Positions 5,288 through 5,620 of a stretch of 5,620 nt of DNA are shown here, one piece after another; within the stretch, counting starts at the first letter, position 1, and each line of letters begins with the position of its first letter. The notes below the pieces were generated by a model. It did no database searches. It was not told the DNA's origin and worked only from the letters and a program-made list of their open reading frames with translations. Both the position numbers and the translations under genes were made by a program. The DNA comes from an uncultured Roseburia sp. (GTDB taxonomy: Bacteria; Bacillota; Clostridia; Lachnospirales; Lachnospiraceae). The stretch spans positions 1 through 5,620 of the forward strand of contig CAKQXQ010000079.1 of NCBI GenBank assembly GCA_934292805.1, written 5' to 3'.

Positions 5288-5620
5288 TTAAATCCTTCTT
5301 GTCTGTCCGTCCGGTGCAGTTTCTGTAATCGCAAATTCGAATGTTTTCAGATCTGCCATCAGTTTTGCCTGATATCCGTCATTCTCCCATGTAAATTCCA
5401 TCTTATTTCCATCTGAATTTACTGTGATCCGGCTCTCCTTCGCAAATGCAGGACAGGTACTGCGGAAGCGGAGAAGCTCTAACTGTCTTGCTACTACCGG
5501 CTTCTTTAAAGCCTCTTCCATCTGCTCTGTCGTAAGGTTTGTACGGTTGATCTCTTTGTGTCCGCCTGCTCCGGCACGCTTGACTGCCTCATGGTCATTC
5601 TTTCCTGCAAACAGATCCAG
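5288..5620 (-). CDS. gtfA: C-terminal part of a sucrose-phosphorylase-like enzyme (GH13 subfamily 18), cut by the window edge
   Basis: The last 110 residues of the protein are present; the frame is open to the window edge, so the start lies outside. The fragment begins LDLFAGKNDHEAVKRAG and continues with GGHKEINRTNL and KKPVVARQLELLRFR. This is the AGKND...INR...KPVV...L..FR pattern of GH13_18 phosphorylases just after the barrel. A small beta-rich C-terminal domain follows and ends APDGQTRRI. These cytoplasmic enzymes split sucrose or a related alpha-glucoside with phosphate to glucose 1-phosphate and the acceptor sugar, saving ATP. The family also includes sucrose-6'-phosphate, glucosylglycerol and glucosylglycerate phosphorylases. 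The segment before INR reads GGHKE rather than the GRD I recall from the bifidobacterial sucrose phosphorylase, so exact specificity is open. The family call is firm. The gene lies upstream of the transporter on the same strand and has its own terminator. Confidence 0.88.
   Translation of the reverse strand: MDLFAGKNDHEAVKRAGAGGHKEINRTNLTTEQMEEALKKPVVARQLELLRFRSTCPAFAKESRITVNSDGNKMEFTWENDGYQAKLMADLKTFEFAITETAPDGQTRRI

Noticed and set aside
1..5620. CRISPR array, tRNA or rRNA gene, insertion sequence, phage gene or toxin-antitoxin pair
   Set aside because: No regularly spaced long repeats, no structured RNA signature, and no transposase or integrase-like frame were seen on either strand.

Overview
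The window looks like an accessory carbohydrate-uptake locus from a low- to mid-GC Gram-positive anaerobe, most likely a gut-type Clostridia such as Lachnospiraceae. This is inferred from strong AAGGAGG-type ribosome binding sites, AT-rich intergenic DNA, a lipoprotein-type sugar-binding protein ending its signal peptide in FAGCG, and a gene set resembling the streptococcal msm (multiple sugar metabolism) locus. The genus cannot be fixed from the sequence alone.

Layout, read along the minus strand (right to left). The 3' part of a GH13 subfamily 18 sucrose-phosphorylase-like gene (5288-5620) ends in a strong intrinsic terminator (5217-5266). A 170-190 bp regulatory region follows (about 5031-5216). 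It holds three copies of AAAAGTAA at an exact 24 bp period, a TGTGCA-AAG-TGCACA dyad, and a promoter with a perfect -10 but a poor -35. Next come a solute-binding lipoprotein (3687-5030), a hairpin plus U-run between genes (3636-3671), and two CUT1-type permeases (2739-3623 and 1915-2739) whose stop and start codons overlap by one base. An AraC-family regulator (1091-1918) lies in the opposite orientation and meets the second permease tail to tail, with overlapping stop codons. The minus strand then resumes with an alpha/beta-hydrolase esterase (89-892) and the first 23 codons of an unidentified gene (1-71).

How it may work: the binding protein captures an oligosaccharide (sucrose or another alpha-glucoside is suggested by the phosphorylase), and the two permeases form the membrane channel. 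No ATPase gene is in the window, so a shared MsmK/MsiK-type ATPase elsewhere is the likely energy source. The phosphorylase would split the imported sugar with phosphate to give glucose 1-phosphate. The AraC protein, with an N-terminal cupin-like sensor domain, is the obvious candidate activator of the transporter promoter. The esterase may remove acyl groups from the glycan, but its tie to this pathway is only positional.

This is a recognisable type of locus rather than a wholly new system. The parts most worth a second look are the regulatory repeat array upstream of the binding protein, the terminator-like element just before the permeases, the antisense regulator gene embedded between minus-strand genes, and the uncertain substrate of the phosphorylase.
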